64,000 bases of DNA from Bradyrhizobium sp. CCGUVB4N (GCF_024199945.1 NZ_JANADP010000001.1:8699001-8763000); one strand, 5' to 3'. Positions 49,798 through 59,016 are shown, numbered from the stretch's first letter. A program made the numbers and translations. Notes: generated from the letters alone by a model not told the origin.

Positions 49798-51267
49798 TTA
49801 CTGGAACGCGACTTCGGCAAAGCTACGCAGCTTGCGCGAATGCAGCCGCTCCGATTCCTGCTGCTTGAGCCGCTCCAGCGCCTTGAGGCCGATCTCGAGA
49901 TGCTGGCCGACGCGCCGGCGGTAGAATTCGCTGGCCATGCCGGCGAGCTTGATCTCACCATGCAGCGGCTTGTCGGAGACGCAGAGTAGCGTGCCGTAGG
50001 GGACGCGGAATCGGTAACCGTTGGCGGCGATCGCGGCCGATTCCATGTCGAGCGCGACCGCGCGCGATTGCGACATGCGGCGGATGACCTCGGGCCCCGA
50101 GATCTCCCAATTGCGGTTGTCGACGCTGGCGACGGTGCCCGTGCGCATCAGGCGCTTGAGTTCGAAACCTTCCAGACCCGTGACGTCCTCCACCGCCTGT
50201 TCCAGGGCGACCTGCATCTCGGCCAGCGCCGGAATCGGCACCCACAGCGGCAGCTCGCGATCGAGCACGTGGTCCTCGCGCACATAGCCATGCGCGAGCA
50301 CGTAGTCGCCGAGCCGCTGCGTGTTGCGCAAGCCGGCGCAATGCCCGAGCATCAGCCAGGCATGCGGCCGCAGCACCGCGACGTGATCGGTGACGTTGCG
50401 CGCGTTGGACGGACCGGTGCCGATATTGATCAGGGTGATGCCGCGATAGCCGGGCATCATCAGATGGAAGGCCGGCATCTGCGGAATACGCGTGGGCGCG
50501 TCTCCGGTCGTCACACCGCCGCTGCGCGTGATGACGTTGCCCGGCGCGACGAAAGCTTCGAGGCCGGCCTCGCCGGATTGAAGCCGCTGCTGACACATCT
50601 GCGCAAAGGCATCGACGTAGAACTGGTAGTTGGTGAAGATGACAAAGTTCTGGAAATGCTCGGGATCGGTGCCGGTGTAGTGATAGAGCCGGCGCAGCGA
50701 ATAATCGACGCGGGCGGCGCGAAACAACGACAGCGGCTCGGGCGCGCCGGCCTGAAGCTCGAACGTGCCGTCGGCGATCGCGTCGTCCATCGTAGCGAGA
50801 TCAGGCACGTCGAACGCATCGCGCAGCGAGCGCGTGACGGACGAATTCTCGCTGGTGCTGATGGCGGCTTCGATGTTGATGTCGCGGCGATAGGCGAAAT
50901 GGATCGGGATCGGCTCGGCGGACTCGCCGATCTCGACGGGAACGCCGTGGTTCTGGATCAGGAGCCCGATCTGCTCGGTGAGATAGGCGCGGAACAGATC
51001 CGGCCGCGTCACGCTGGTCTCGTGCACGCCGGGCCCCGCGACGAAGCCATAGGCGAGACGCGAATCCAGCCGCGCATGCGTCGCGGTGGTGAGCCGGACA
51101 AAGGGATAATAGGCCCGCACCCGCGTCGTGATCGCCTCGCCCGAGACATAGGCCTCGAACCGGTCGCGCAGGAATTTGGTGTTGCGCTCGTAGATCTCTT
51201 CGAGACGGGCGACGGCGAGGCCCGCATCGGAGAAGGATTTCGTGGCGATGGGAGATGGGGATTGCAT
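49798..51267 (-). CDS. amn: AMP nucleosidase, 489 aa
   Basis: Cleaves AMP to adenine and ribose 5-phosphate. The length matches E. coli Amn (about 484 aa). The N-terminal AMP-nucleosidase-specific domain (residues 1-180) is followed by a nucleoside-phosphorylase-fold domain: INIGTGPSNARNVTDHVAVL near residue 285, and ALDMESAAIAANGYRFRVPY near residue 415, where the Glu and Asp belong to the base/ribose site. The C-terminal SDKPLHGEIK is typical. ATG at 51267 is chosen; an upstream in-frame start lacks support. Confidence 0.92.
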   Translation of the reverse strand: MQSPSPIATKSFSDAGLAVARLEEIYERNTKFLRDRFEAYVSGEAITTRVRAYYPFVRLTTATHARLDSRLAYGFVAGPGVHETSVTRPDLFRAYLTEQIGLLIQNHGVPVEIGESAEPIPIHFAYRRDINIEAAISTSENSSVTRSLRDAFDVPDLATMDDAIADGTFELQAGAPEPLSLFRAARVDYSLRRLYHYTGTDPEHFQNFVIFTNYQFYVDAFAQMCQQRLQSGEAGLEAFVAPGNVITRSGGVTTGDAPTRIPQMPAFHLMMPGYRGITLINIGTGPSNARNVTDHVAVLRPHAWLMLGHCAGLRNTQRLGDYVLAHGYVREDHVLDRELPLWVPIPALAEMQVALEQAVEDVTGLEGFELKRLMRTGTVASVDNRNWEISGPEVIRRMSQSRAVALDMESAAIAANGYRFRVPYGTLLCVSDKPLHGEIKLAGMASEFYRRRVGQHLEIGLKALERLKQQESERLHSRKLRSFAEVAFQ

Positions 51268-51320
51268 TGTTCGACCGCCGGGTTGATGGGCTTGAGTCGA
51301 ACTATAGCAAAGAAGAACGT

Positions 51321-51414
51321 CTCGTAGGGTGGGCAAAGCGGAGCGTGCCCACGATCTTCCTCGTCATTCAGAAATCGCGGGCACGGCGCATTGCGCCTTT
51401 GCCCACCCTACGAG
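51321..51414. repeat. palindromic intergenic repeat, family C copy 3
   Basis: Arms CTCGTAGGGTGGGCAAAG and CTTTGCCCACCCTACGAG (with a GC-rich inner stem) upstream of amn and downstream of the type I secretion adaptor. A second hairpin (CCCGGATGCGCGC / GCGCGCTCCGGG type) follows near 51437-51465. Confidence 0.88.
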
Positions 51415-51481
51415 ATCGAACCTGCGGCGCGAGATCCCGGATGCGCGCTAAGCGCGCTCCGGGATGACGCGCTTTCGCGCG

Positions 51482-52816
51482 TCACTTCTCGCGGAAGGCC
51501 CGCATGAACTGGTCGTGCAGCGGCTTCAGCAAGTACGACAGCATCGTACGGTCGCCGGTCTGGACGAAAGCCTCCACCGGCATGCCGGGGATCAGCTTGG
51601 AATCGCCGAGCCGGGCGACCTCCTCGGGCGACATCGAGACGCGGATGGTGTAGTAGCTCTGGCCCGTGCGCTGGTCCGTGGTGACGTCGGGCGAGACACG
51701 GCTGACGACGCCGTTGAGCTCGGGCGTGGTGCGCTGGTTGAAGGCGGAGAGGCGCAGCAGGGTCTTCTGGCCGATCTGGAGCTTGTCGATGTCGACCGGA
51801 TTGACCTTGGCCTCGACCTGGAGGTCGTCGGCCTGCGGCACGATCAGCATCAGCGCATCGCCGGCGGTGACAACGCCGCCGACGGTGTGCACCGTCGATT
51901 GCAGCACCATGCCGTCCTGCGGCGCGCGAATGTCGACGCGGCGGAGCTGGTCCTCGGCCGCGACCTTGCGCTCGATCAGTTCGCCGCTCTTGTCGTTGGT
52001 CTCGCGCAGATCCTTGGAGACCTCGCTCACCATGTCCTTGTCGACCTGGATGATCTGAAGCTCGGTCTCGGTGATCTTGCCCTTGGCCTGCGCTCGCGAA
52101 GCGATGTATTGGGCGCGCTCGCCATTGAGGCGGGCCGAGTCGCGCTCCAGCGTGGTCAGGCGCGAGATCTGCACCAGGTGCTTGTCATAGAGATCGCGCA
52201 CGCCGGTGAGCTCCTGCTGCACCAGCACGATCTCCTTGTCCTTGGCCTTCTCCTGCGCGGACAGACCTTCGATTTCCTCGTTGAGCTGCTGGATGCGCTC
52301 GCGCAGCTGCGCCTTCTGGCCGGCACGGCCGTTGACGCGGACGTCGAACAGCTTGGCTTCGGCAGAAAGCAGTGCCTTGACGTCGGGATCGTCGCCGCGA
52401 TCGAGCAGCGATTGCGGGAACTCGATCTTGTCGAGACCGCGCTGCTCGGCCTGCAGCCGTGCCGCGCGCGCCTGCGCGGCGTCGAGATTCTTGGTGACGA
52501 TGGCGAGATTGGCCTTGGTGACGGTGTCGTCGAGCCGCACCACGATATCGCCGGCCTTGACCACGTCGCCGTCGCGGGCGCGCACCTCGCCGACCACGCC
52601 GCCGGTCGGGTGCTGCACCTTCTTGACGTTGGATTCGACCACGATCTGGCCCGGCGCGATCAGCGCGCCGGAGATCAGCACCGTCGAGGCCCAGCCGCCA
52701 AGGCCCAAAGCCAGCACCAGCACGATCGAGATGCCGAGGATCAGGTGAAAGCGGATCGATTCCCGCACCGTCCTGTTCGCGGCGGGCTTCGTGCCGCCAA
52801 CCGTCATGGTGCTCAT
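51482..52816 (-). CDS. type I secretion membrane fusion protein (HlyD family), 444 aa
   Basis: Periplasmic adaptor of a type I secretion system. An N-terminal membrane anchor (LILGISIVLVLALGLGGWAS near residue 27), then biotinyl-lipoyl-like halves (VVESNVKKVQHPTGGVVGEV), a long coiled-coil hairpin at residues about 95-290, and a C-terminal beta domain ending in SYLLKPLHDQFMRAFREK. It resembles PrtE/LapC-type adaptors. Start ATG 52816 overlaps the stop of the ABC transporter gene by 4 bases (ATGA). No TolC partner or RTX substrate gene is in the window. Confidence 0.93.
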   Translation of the reverse strand: MSTMTVGGTKPAANRTVRESIRFHLILGISIVLVLALGLGGWASTVLISGALIAPGQIVVESNVKKVQHPTGGVVGEVRARDGDVVKAGDIVVRLDDTVTKANLAIVTKNLDAAQARAARLQAEQRGLDKIEFPQSLLDRGDDPDVKALLSAEAKLFDVRVNGRAGQKAQLRERIQQLNEEIEGLSAQEKAKDKEIVLVQQELTGVRDLYDKHLVQISRLTTLERDSARLNGERAQYIASRAQAKGKITETELQIIQVDKDMVSEVSKDLRETNDKSGELIERKVAAEDQLRRVDIRAPQDGMVLQSTVHTVGGVVTAGDALMLIVPQADDLQVEAKVNPVDIDKLQIGQKTLLRLSAFNQRTTPELNGVVSRVSPDVTTDQRTGQSYYTIRVSMSPEEVARLGDSKLIPGMPVEAFVQTGDRTMLSYLLKPLHDQFMRAFREK

Positions 52817-54561
52817 GGTTTGGCCACTCCGCCTTCGCTGACGATCTTGATCGGCGCCGGCGGCGCGACGCGGGGCTGCAGCACCTGGGCGAGCACCTGC
52901 TCCTTCGGACCGAAAGCCTGCATGCGGCCGTCGCGAAGCACCAGGATCTGGTCGACCGCCTCGACGCCGATGGGCCGGTGCGCCACCACGATGACGATGG
53001 CGCCGCGCTCGCGCGCGCTGCGGATCGCGCGGGTCAGCGCCTCATCGCCTTCGGTGTCGAGATTGGAGTTCGGCTCGTCCAGCACGATCAGGAATGGATG
53101 GCCATAGAGCGCACGCGCCAGCGCCACGCGCTGGGCCTGGCCCGCGGAGAGCGAAGCGCCCTGCTCGCCGACCTGCGTGTTGTAGCCCTCGCGCATCTTG
53201 ATGATCATCTCATGCACGCCGGCTTCCTTGGCCGCGGAGATGATGCCGTCGGAGGTCGCCTCGGGGTCGAAGCGGCTGATGTTCTGCGCGATGGTGCCGC
53301 CGAACAGCTCGACATCCTGCGGGAGATAGCCGATGTGACGGCCGAGCACGTCGGACGACCATTGGTCGAGCGCCGCACCGTCGAGCCGCACCTTGCCGCG
53401 GACCGGATACCAGACGCCGACCAGCGCGCGGATCAGCGAGGATTTGCCGGAGCCGCTCGGCCCGATCACGCCGAGACCGTTGCCGGCTTCGAGAGCGAAG
53501 GTGACGTCCTGCACGATCAGGCGCTGGTCGCCCGGGGCCACCATGGCGATGCCTTCGACCGAGAGGCGGCTGGTCGGCGCCTGCAACTGGGTCGGCGTCG
53601 CCTGCGCCGGCATCTGTTCCAGCAGGCGGCTGAGGCGGTGCCAGCTCTGGCGCGCCGCGACGAAGGATTTCCAATGCGCGATCGCGAGATCGACCGGCGC
53701 CAGCGCGCGGGCCGAGAGGATCGAGCCCGCGATGATGATGCCGGCGGTCGCCTCCTGATGGATGACGAGATAGGCGCCGACCGCGAGCACCGCCGATTGC
53801 AGCATCATGCGCAGCACTTTTGCGATCGCGCCAAGGCCGCCGGCGACATCGCTCGCACGCTGATTGCCGACAATGTATTTTTCGTTGGCCTCGCTCCAGC
53901 GCGCGTTCAGCCGGCCAGCCATGCCCATCGACACCAGCACTTCGGCGTTGCGGCGGCTGGACTGGGCGAGATCGTTGCGCTGGGCGGCAAGGCCCATCGC
54001 CTCCTTCGCCGGCTGACGGGACAGGTACTCGGTGACCAGTGTCAGGCCGACCAGGATGATGGCGCCGACCAAGGCGGTCACGCCGATCATGACGTGGAAG
54101 GCGAAGCAGATGGCGAGATAGAGCGGCAGCCAGGGCAGGTCGAAGAACGCGCTCGGGCCCATGCCGCCGAGGAAGGAGCGGACATTGTCGAGGTCGCGCA
54201 GCGGCTGCAGCCCTTCGTTGCGGTTACCGACCAGGAGCGGCAGGCGCACGATGGTGTCGAACACGCGCTTGTTCAGGGCTTCGTCGAGCGCGGTGCCGAC
54301 CCGTCCGAGGATGCGGCTGCGGATCATGTCGAGCACGCCCTGCGCCATGTAGAGGCCGCTGGCGAGAACGATCAGGCCGACCAGCGTCGGAATGCTGCGG
54401 CTCGGCAGCACCCGGTCATAGACCTCCAGCATGAAGATCGACCCGGTCAGATAGAGCAGGTTGATCATGCAGCTCATGAAGCCGACGCCGACGAACGCTG
54501 TGCGGCAGGCACGGAGCGCGTCACCGAGCTCTGAACGGCGGAGGCCGGGAACGGCTGCCAT
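52813..54561 (-). CDS. type I secretion ABC transporter ATPase/permease, 582 aa
   Basis: Half-size ABC exporter of the PrtD/AprD type: six membrane helices in residues 25-300 (FVGVGFMSCMINLLYLTGSI is the first), then an ABC domain with Walker A GPSGSGKSSLIRALVG near residue 365, signature LSAGQAQRVALARALYG, and Walker B LIVLDEPNSNLD near residue 490. There is no peptidase (C39) domain. It forms an operon with the HlyD-type adaptor and would export an unlinked substrate. Confidence 0.94.
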   Translation of the reverse strand: MAAVPGLRRSELGDALRACRTAFVGVGFMSCMINLLYLTGSIFMLEVYDRVLPSRSIPTLVGLIVLASGLYMAQGVLDMIRSRILGRVGTALDEALNKRVFDTIVRLPLLVGNRNEGLQPLRDLDNVRSFLGGMGPSAFFDLPWLPLYLAICFAFHVMIGVTALVGAIILVGLTLVTEYLSRQPAKEAMGLAAQRNDLAQSSRRNAEVLVSMGMAGRLNARWSEANEKYIVGNQRASDVAGGLGAIAKVLRMMLQSAVLAVGAYLVIHQEATAGIIIAGSILSARALAPVDLAIAHWKSFVAARQSWHRLSRLLEQMPAQATPTQLQAPTSRLSVEGIAMVAPGDQRLIVQDVTFALEAGNGLGVIGPSGSGKSSLIRALVGVWYPVRGKVRLDGAALDQWSSDVLGRHIGYLPQDVELFGGTIAQNISRFDPEATSDGIISAAKEAGVHEMIIKMREGYNTQVGEQGASLSAGQAQRVALARALYGHPFLIVLDEPNSNLDTEGDEALTRAIRSARERGAIVIVVAHRPIGVEAVDQILVLRDGRMQAFGPKEQVLAQVLQPRVAPPAPIKIVSEGGVAKP

Positions 54562-54816
54562 CAGTCTGATCTCTTCCGGGTAAGGGGTAATACCCCTGAT
54601 TTAAAACGCAAATCGAGGCGTACGCGCCCAGGATTAATATCGGGTTCTCCCCGGCTGCAATGCAATCGAATTAATCCGGGCCTTCGCCACATCTACCCCG
54701 GACGGCCCGATCCGCAAGTCCGGTATTTCACAGTCTTTGCGGCTTTTTATAGCAAAGACAAGCGCCTCTCCCCAGGGTCGCGGGGGAGAGGCGCCGGTTC
54801 CGATCAGTCGAACGGC
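54562..54816. other. intergenic region upstream of the secretion operon
   Basis: Holds the AT-rich promoter region of the leftward type I secretion operon and the terminator at 54762-54794 that follows the GlsB/YeaQ-like gene. No further gene is seen. Confidence 0.6.
54762..54794 (-). terminator. GC-rich terminator of the GlsB/YeaQ-like gene
   Basis: Perfect 12-bp stem GCGCCTCTCCCC / GGGGAGAGGCGC, loop of 9 bases, followed on the minus strand by TTGTCTTT. It lies just after the stop of the gene at 54817. Confidence 0.8.
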
Positions 54817-55086
54817 CTAGAGCCGGCCACCGCCGCGCACCAGCCGCACCACCAGCAGCAGGATGATGGCGCCGATGGCGGAAAAGATGATCTCCGAGAC
54901 CAGCCCGACGCCAATATGGATGCCGAGCTTCGGGAACAGGAAGCTCGCGACAAACGCGCCGGCGATGCCGATCACGATGTCGCCGATGATGCCGAACCCG
55001 CTGCCGCGCACGACCTTGCCGGCGAGCCAGCCGGCGACCAGGCCGACGAACAGGATGACGATGAGGCTTTGGCCAGAAATGTACAT
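54817..55086 (-). CDS. GlsB/YeaQ/YmgE family stress membrane protein, 89 aa
   Basis: Small hydrophobic protein with three membrane segments, matching the transglycosylase-associated (GlsB/YeaQ/YmgE) family: ILFVGLVAGWLAGKVVRGSG at the N-terminus and GIIGDIVIGIAGAFVASFLF. ATG at 55086 follows GGAGAGGG. These proteins are commonly stress-induced; the exact function is unclear. Confidence 0.88.
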   Translation of the reverse strand: MYISGQSLIVILFVGLVAGWLAGKVVRGSGFGIIGDIVIGIAGAFVASFLFPKLGIHIGVGLVSEIIFSAIGAIILLLVVRLVRGGGRL

Positions 55087-55258
55087 AAGTTGAAGTCCCT
55101 CTCCATTAACCGGGCCATGGAACCGGAACCGGGATGAATGGGGTCTGAATGGTTCCCGGAGGGGACGCTCAGACAGGAACCGCGAAAACAACCCCATGCA
55201 CAGTAGAGCGGGGGGTGAAAAAGTGGGGGACGCAAGCGAGGTCTGAGTTCGTGGCTAC

Positions 55259-55294
55259 CCCTCTCCCCCGCCCTCCCCCGCAAGGGGGGAGGGA
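55259..55294. repeat. family D hairpin
   Basis: CCTCCCCCG / AGGGGGGAGGG type hairpin in the gap between the ABC ATPase gene and the GlsB/YeaQ-like gene. It is related to the larger element at 61145-61247. Confidence 0.65.
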
Positions 55295-55339
55295 GCGCAG
55301 TGGTGCACGAGGCGATGGATGCGCTGAATCTCTTGGGCG

Positions 55340-56314
55340 CTACGGCGCCGCCACCGGCTCCGCCAGCACGCACCTTGCTGCCCTGCCCGGGCCGACCTCC
55401 ACATTCGCAGGCAGTTGTTCGACACAGCGCGGCTCGGCGAGCTTGCAGCGGGGGGCGAAGGAGCAATTGTGGGGTTTCTCGGCCAGCGACGGCGGGGTGC
55501 CGGGGATGGTCTCCAGCCGCTGGCCCCGCCTGGCGCCGTGGATGGTCGAGGCGAGCAGGCCCCTGGCGTAGGGATGCACCGGGGAGCGAACGATGTCGCG
55601 CAGACTACCCTGCTCCACAATCTGGCCGGCATACATCACCGCGACGCGGTCGCAGATCTCGATGGCGACGCCGATGTCATGGGTCACGAAGATGACGGAC
55701 ATGCCGAACTCGCGCTGCAGCTCGCGCAGCAGCAGCAGGATCTGGATCTGCACGGTGGCATCGAGCGCCGTGGTCGGCTCGTCCGCCAGCAGGATTTTTG
55801 GCCGGCAGGCGAGCGCGAGCGCAATCATCGCGCGCTGGCGCATGCCGCCGGACATTTCGTGCGGATAGGCATCTAACCTTCGCTTGGCCGACGGGATGCG
55901 CACGACCTCGAGCATCTCCAGCGCCCGTGCCCTGCCCTCCGCATAAGACTTGCCTTCGTGGCGCACGACGCTTTCGGCGATCTGCGCGCCGATGGTGTAG
56001 ACCGGATCGAGCGCCAGTGCCGGCTCCTGAAAGATCATCGACACCGTCTGACCGCGGAACGACGACAGCTCCTCGTCGTTCATCGCGAGCACGTCACGGC
56101 CCATCACGTTGACCGTCCCTGAGATCTGCGTGCGCTTCTTCGGCAGCAGCCGCATCAGCGCACGCAGGGTCACGCTCTTGCCCGAGCCGGATTCGCCGAG
56201 CAGGCCCAGCACCTCGCCATCACCGAGCGAGAGATTGAGATCGTTCACGGCATAAACCGTGCGCTCCCCGGTGAAGCGGATGTTGAGGCCTGAGATCTCG
56301 ACGAGCTTTGTCAT
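55340..56314 (-). CDS. peptide ABC transporter ATPase (DppD/OppD-like), 324 aa
   Basis: Nickel/peptide-type ABC ATPase with Walker A GESGSGKSVTLRALMRL near residue 39, signature MSGGMRQRAMIALAL near residue 155, Walker B ILLADEPTTALD, and the C-terminal oligopeptide domain with cysteines (CSFAPRCKLAEPRC near residue 290). It is the last gene of the peptide importer operon, overlapping the amidase gene upstream by 4 bases. Confidence 0.93.
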   Translation of the reverse strand: MTKLVEISGLNIRFTGERTVYAVNDLNLSLGDGEVLGLLGESGSGKSVTLRALMRLLPKKRTQISGTVNVMGRDVLAMNDEELSSFRGQTVSMIFQEPALALDPVYTIGAQIAESVVRHEGKSYAEGRARALEMLEVVRIPSAKRRLDAYPHEMSGGMRQRAMIALALACRPKILLADEPTTALDATVQIQILLLLRELQREFGMSVIFVTHDIGVAIEICDRVAVMYAGQIVEQGSLRDIVRSPVHPYARGLLASTIHGARRGQRLETIPGTPPSLAEKPHNCSFAPRCKLAEPRCVEQLPANVEVGPGRAARCVLAEPVAAP

Positions 56315-57726
56315 GACGGCAGTTGGGGTACCCGGTCGTGATAGTCGGTGACGCGCTGGAAGGCGGCGCCGATGGTCAGCAAGGTCGCTTCATCGAAGGA
56401 GCGGCCGATCAGCTGCATGCCGATCGGCAGGCCGCTCCTGGTGAAGCCCGAAGGCACCGTGAGCGACGGCAGGCCGAGGAAGTTCACCGGACGGGTGAAC
56501 AGCGTGATCCGCTGCAACAGCGCCGGCGCATTCGGTCCACCGCCCACATCGCTCTCCTCGATCGTCGGCGCAGGAATCGGCGAGGCCGGTGCGATGATCG
56601 CGTCGACGCCTGCGGCGGCCGCATTGTGCGCCGCGAGTGCCGGGCCGCGCCAGCGCATCGCCTCGAGGTAGGTGATGGCGGGAACGGCGAGGCCGTTTTG
56701 CAACCGCATCAGCGTCTGCGCGCCATAGTCCTGCGGCCGCTCGATCATCCAGCGCTTGTGGAAGGCAGCGGCTTCGGCCGCGAGCACGAGCTGGCTCGCC
56801 GCCTGCAATTGCCGCTGGTCCGGCAGCTCGACCGTGAGGATGTCGGCGCCCTCGCGCTTGAGCACCGCGATGGTTTCGTCCAGCACGCGTGCGACTTCGC
56901 TATCGAGATCGTCGACATAGAACGACGCGGGCACGCCGATCTTGAGGCCCTTCAGCGAGCCCTTGGTCGCCGCGACATAGTCCGACAGCGGCTCATGGCT
57001 CGTGGTCGAATCCTCGGGGTCGAGGCCCGCCATCAGCGCCAGCAGCAGTGCGCAATCTTCCGCAGTGCGCGCGAGCGGCCCGACGGTGTCGAGCGATTGC
57101 GACAACGGCATCGCACCGGCGCGGCTGACGCGACCGACGGTGGTCTTCAATCCGGTGACGCCGCAGAAATGCGCGGGCATGCGGATCGAGCCGCCGGTGT
57201 CGGAGCCCAGCGCCGCATAATTCATCCGCGCCGCGACCGACGCGCCGGAGCCCGAGGACGAACCGCCGGTGATATGCGCGACGTTCCAGGGATTGCGCAC
57301 CGGGCCGTAATGGGCGTTGTGGCCGGTCGGGCCATAGGCGAACTCGGCCAGATGCAGGGTGCCGAGGCGAACCTGGCCCGCATCCTTCAAGCGCTGCAAG
57401 GCGGTGGACGTGACGGACGGAACGAAATCGCGGCGGATCAGCGAGCCGCAGGTCGCGACGTGGCCTGCGTCGTAGTACATGTCCTTGTGCGCGAGCGGCA
57501 CGCCATGCAGGGGACCACGGACCTCGCCCTTGGCGAGCGCGGCGTCGGCGGCATCGGCGGCCTTCAGCGCCGCCTCCGACTCGATCGACATGAAGGCGTT
57601 GAGATGCGGCTGCCATTGCGCGATGCGGTGCAGTAGCGCGCGCGTCACCTCATGGGAGGACAATTGCTTCATCGCGATCGCACGCGCGACCTCGGTGAGC
57701 GTCATCAGGGTAGGCTCGGTGCTCAT
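56311..57726 (-). CDS. amidase signature enzyme, AtzE-like, 471 aa
   Basis: Amidase with the Ser-cisSer-Lys triad: Lys in GVPLAHKDMYYDAGH near residue 80, and GGSSSGSGASVAARMNYAAL with GSDTGGSIRMPAHFCG near residues 150-185. It overlaps the AtzG-like gene upstream by 4 bases (ATGA) and the ATPase gene downstream. AtzE-AtzG pairs are known to form an amidase complex (1-carboxybiuret hydrolase) in which AtzG resembles GatC; the adjacency here suggests the same architecture. The substrate may be the compound brought in by the surrounding ABC importer. Confidence 0.88.
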   Translation of the reverse strand: MSTEPTLMTLTEVARAIAMKQLSSHEVTRALLHRIAQWQPHLNAFMSIESEAALKAADAADAALAKGEVRGPLHGVPLAHKDMYYDAGHVATCGSLIRRDFVPSVTSTALQRLKDAGQVRLGTLHLAEFAYGPTGHNAHYGPVRNPWNVAHITGGSSSGSGASVAARMNYAALGSDTGGSIRMPAHFCGVTGLKTTVGRVSRAGAMPLSQSLDTVGPLARTAEDCALLLALMAGLDPEDSTTSHEPLSDYVAATKGSLKGLKIGVPASFYVDDLDSEVARVLDETIAVLKREGADILTVELPDQRQLQAASQLVLAAEAAAFHKRWMIERPQDYGAQTLMRLQNGLAVPAITYLEAMRWRGPALAAHNAAAAGVDAIIAPASPIPAPTIEESDVGGGPNAPALLQRITLFTRPVNFLGLPSLTVPSGFTRSGLPIGMQLIGRSFDEATLLTIGAAFQRVTDYHDRVPQLPS

Positions 57727-57920
57727 TTCGACACCTTCTGCGTCTGGGCGAGCGGATAGAGCGCGGGCTCGAGGTCGAACGGCAGCGTGCCGGCGATCGC
57801 CGCAAAACCTTCGAAGGCCGACCCGATGGAATTTGAGATGCGCGTCGCGATCTCGTCATTCACGGGAACACCGGCGACTTGAGCCGTCGCCTGGATTTCT
57901 TTTGTCGTTGGTCTCGTCAT
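57723..57920 (-). CDS. AtzG-like (DUF4089) amidase partner, 65 aa
   Basis: Short helical protein recognised as DUF4089/AtzG-like from its size, VAGVPVNDEIATRISNSIGS and the C-terminal FDLEPALYPLAQ. Such proteins resemble GatC and stabilise a partner amidase. It overlaps the amidase start by 4 bases and follows the DppF-like ATPase gene at a short distance (11 bases). Confidence 0.82.
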   Translation of the reverse strand: MTRPTTKEIQATAQVAGVPVNDEIATRISNSIGSAFEGFAAIAGTLPFDLEPALYPLAQTQKVSK

Positions 57921-57931
57921 GCGGTTTCCTC

Positions 57932-58978
57932 TCAGGGCGCGCGGCTATGGCCTGAACCCGGAATCGCCATGTAGCACGCGGCCTCGTGGCCCATCTTATC
58001 CACGGCCGTGAGCTTTGGTGCAGCATTTGCGCAGAGCGGCTCCGCAAACGCGCAACGCGTGTGGAAGCGGCAGCCCGCGGGCGGGTCGATCGGATTGGGT
58101 GGATCGCCCGAGATCGGCGGCTTCTCGGTGCGGCGGTCCGGATCGGAGGACGGCATCGCAGCCAGGAGCGCACGCGTATAGGGATGGGCCGGCTGGTCCC
58201 AGACCTGATCGACCGGGCCGAGCTCGACCACCTCGCCGAGATACATCACCAGCACACGGTCGCTGATGTAGCGCACGACGTTGAGGTCGTGGCTGATGAA
58301 GAGATAGGTCAGGCCGAACTCGCGCTTGAGGTCGGCCAACAGATTGAGCACCTGCGCCTCGACGGATTTGTCGAGCGCGGAGACGGCTTCATCCAGGATC
58401 ACCAGCCGCGGCGACAGCGCCAGGGCGCGCGCGATGTTGACGCGCTGGCGCTGGCCGCCGGAGATCTCGTGCGGATAGCGGTTGGCAAAATTTTCGGGAC
58501 GCAGGCCGACCTTGCCGAGCAGCTCGCGCGCCAGCACGCGCGCCGCGCCATCGGCCATGCCGTGGACTTTCGGACCAAAGGCGATCGATTCCTCGATGGT
58601 CAGGCGCGGATTGAGCGACGCATAGGAGTCCTGAAACACCATCTGCATGCCGCGGCGCAACTCCCGCAGCGATAGCGACTGGCCGACGGTCATGCCGTCA
58701 TAGATGATGTCGCCGGTGTCGCGCGGCATCAGGTGCATCAGCAGGCGCGCGGTGGTCGACTTGCCGCAGCCGGATTCACCGACGATGCCGACGGTCTCGC
58801 CCTTCGCCACGGAAAAGGAGACATTGTCGACCGCACGCACGGTGCGCTTGGCGGCGAACAGACCGCCGCGAACAGGGAAATGTTTCGTCAGGCCGTTGAC
58901 CTGCAGCAGCGGCTGCGCGACGCCGCCGACGTCTTCGACGGGCTCCAGCATGGCGACGGATGGAGTGGTCTCGATCAT
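57932..58978 (-). CDS. peptide ABC transporter ATPase (DppF/OppF-like), 348 aa
   Basis: Second ATPase of the importer: Walker A GESGCGKSTTARLLMHL near residue 69, signature ISGGQRQRVNIARAL near residue 168, and Walker B LVILDEAVSALD, which has Ala for the common Pro after the Glu. The C-terminal oligopeptide domain CRFHTRCAFAEPLC near residue 305 is present. ATG at 58978 follows GGGAGATCGCGGCT. A family D hairpin lies directly upstream. Confidence 0.93.
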   Translation of the reverse strand: MIETTPSVAMLEPVEDVGGVAQPLLQVNGLTKHFPVRGGLFAAKRTVRAVDNVSFSVAKGETVGIVGESGCGKSTTARLLMHLMPRDTGDIIYDGMTVGQSLSLRELRRGMQMVFQDSYASLNPRLTIEESIAFGPKVHGMADGAARVLARELLGKVGLRPENFANRYPHEISGGQRQRVNIARALALSPRLVILDEAVSALDKSVEAQVLNLLADLKREFGLTYLFISHDLNVVRYISDRVLVMYLGEVVELGPVDQVWDQPAHPYTRALLAAMPSSDPDRRTEKPPISGDPPNPIDPPAGCRFHTRCAFAEPLCANAAPKLTAVDKMGHEAACYMAIPGSGHSRAP

Positions 58979-58991
58979 AGCCGCGATCTCC

Positions 58992-59016
58992 CACCTCTCC
59001 CCATCGGGGAGAGGTG
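58992..59016. repeat. family D single hairpin upstream of the DppF-like gene
   Basis: CACCTCTCCCC / GGGGAGAGGTG hairpin between the DppC-like and DppF-like genes, similar to that at 36038-36060. In the middle of an operon it could lower downstream expression or protect the transcript. Confidence 0.6.

Noticed and set aside
51464..54534. Large plus-strand frames across the type I secretion genes
   Set aside because: They are shadows of the minus-strand ABC transporter and adaptor, whose Walker motifs and coiled coil are clear.
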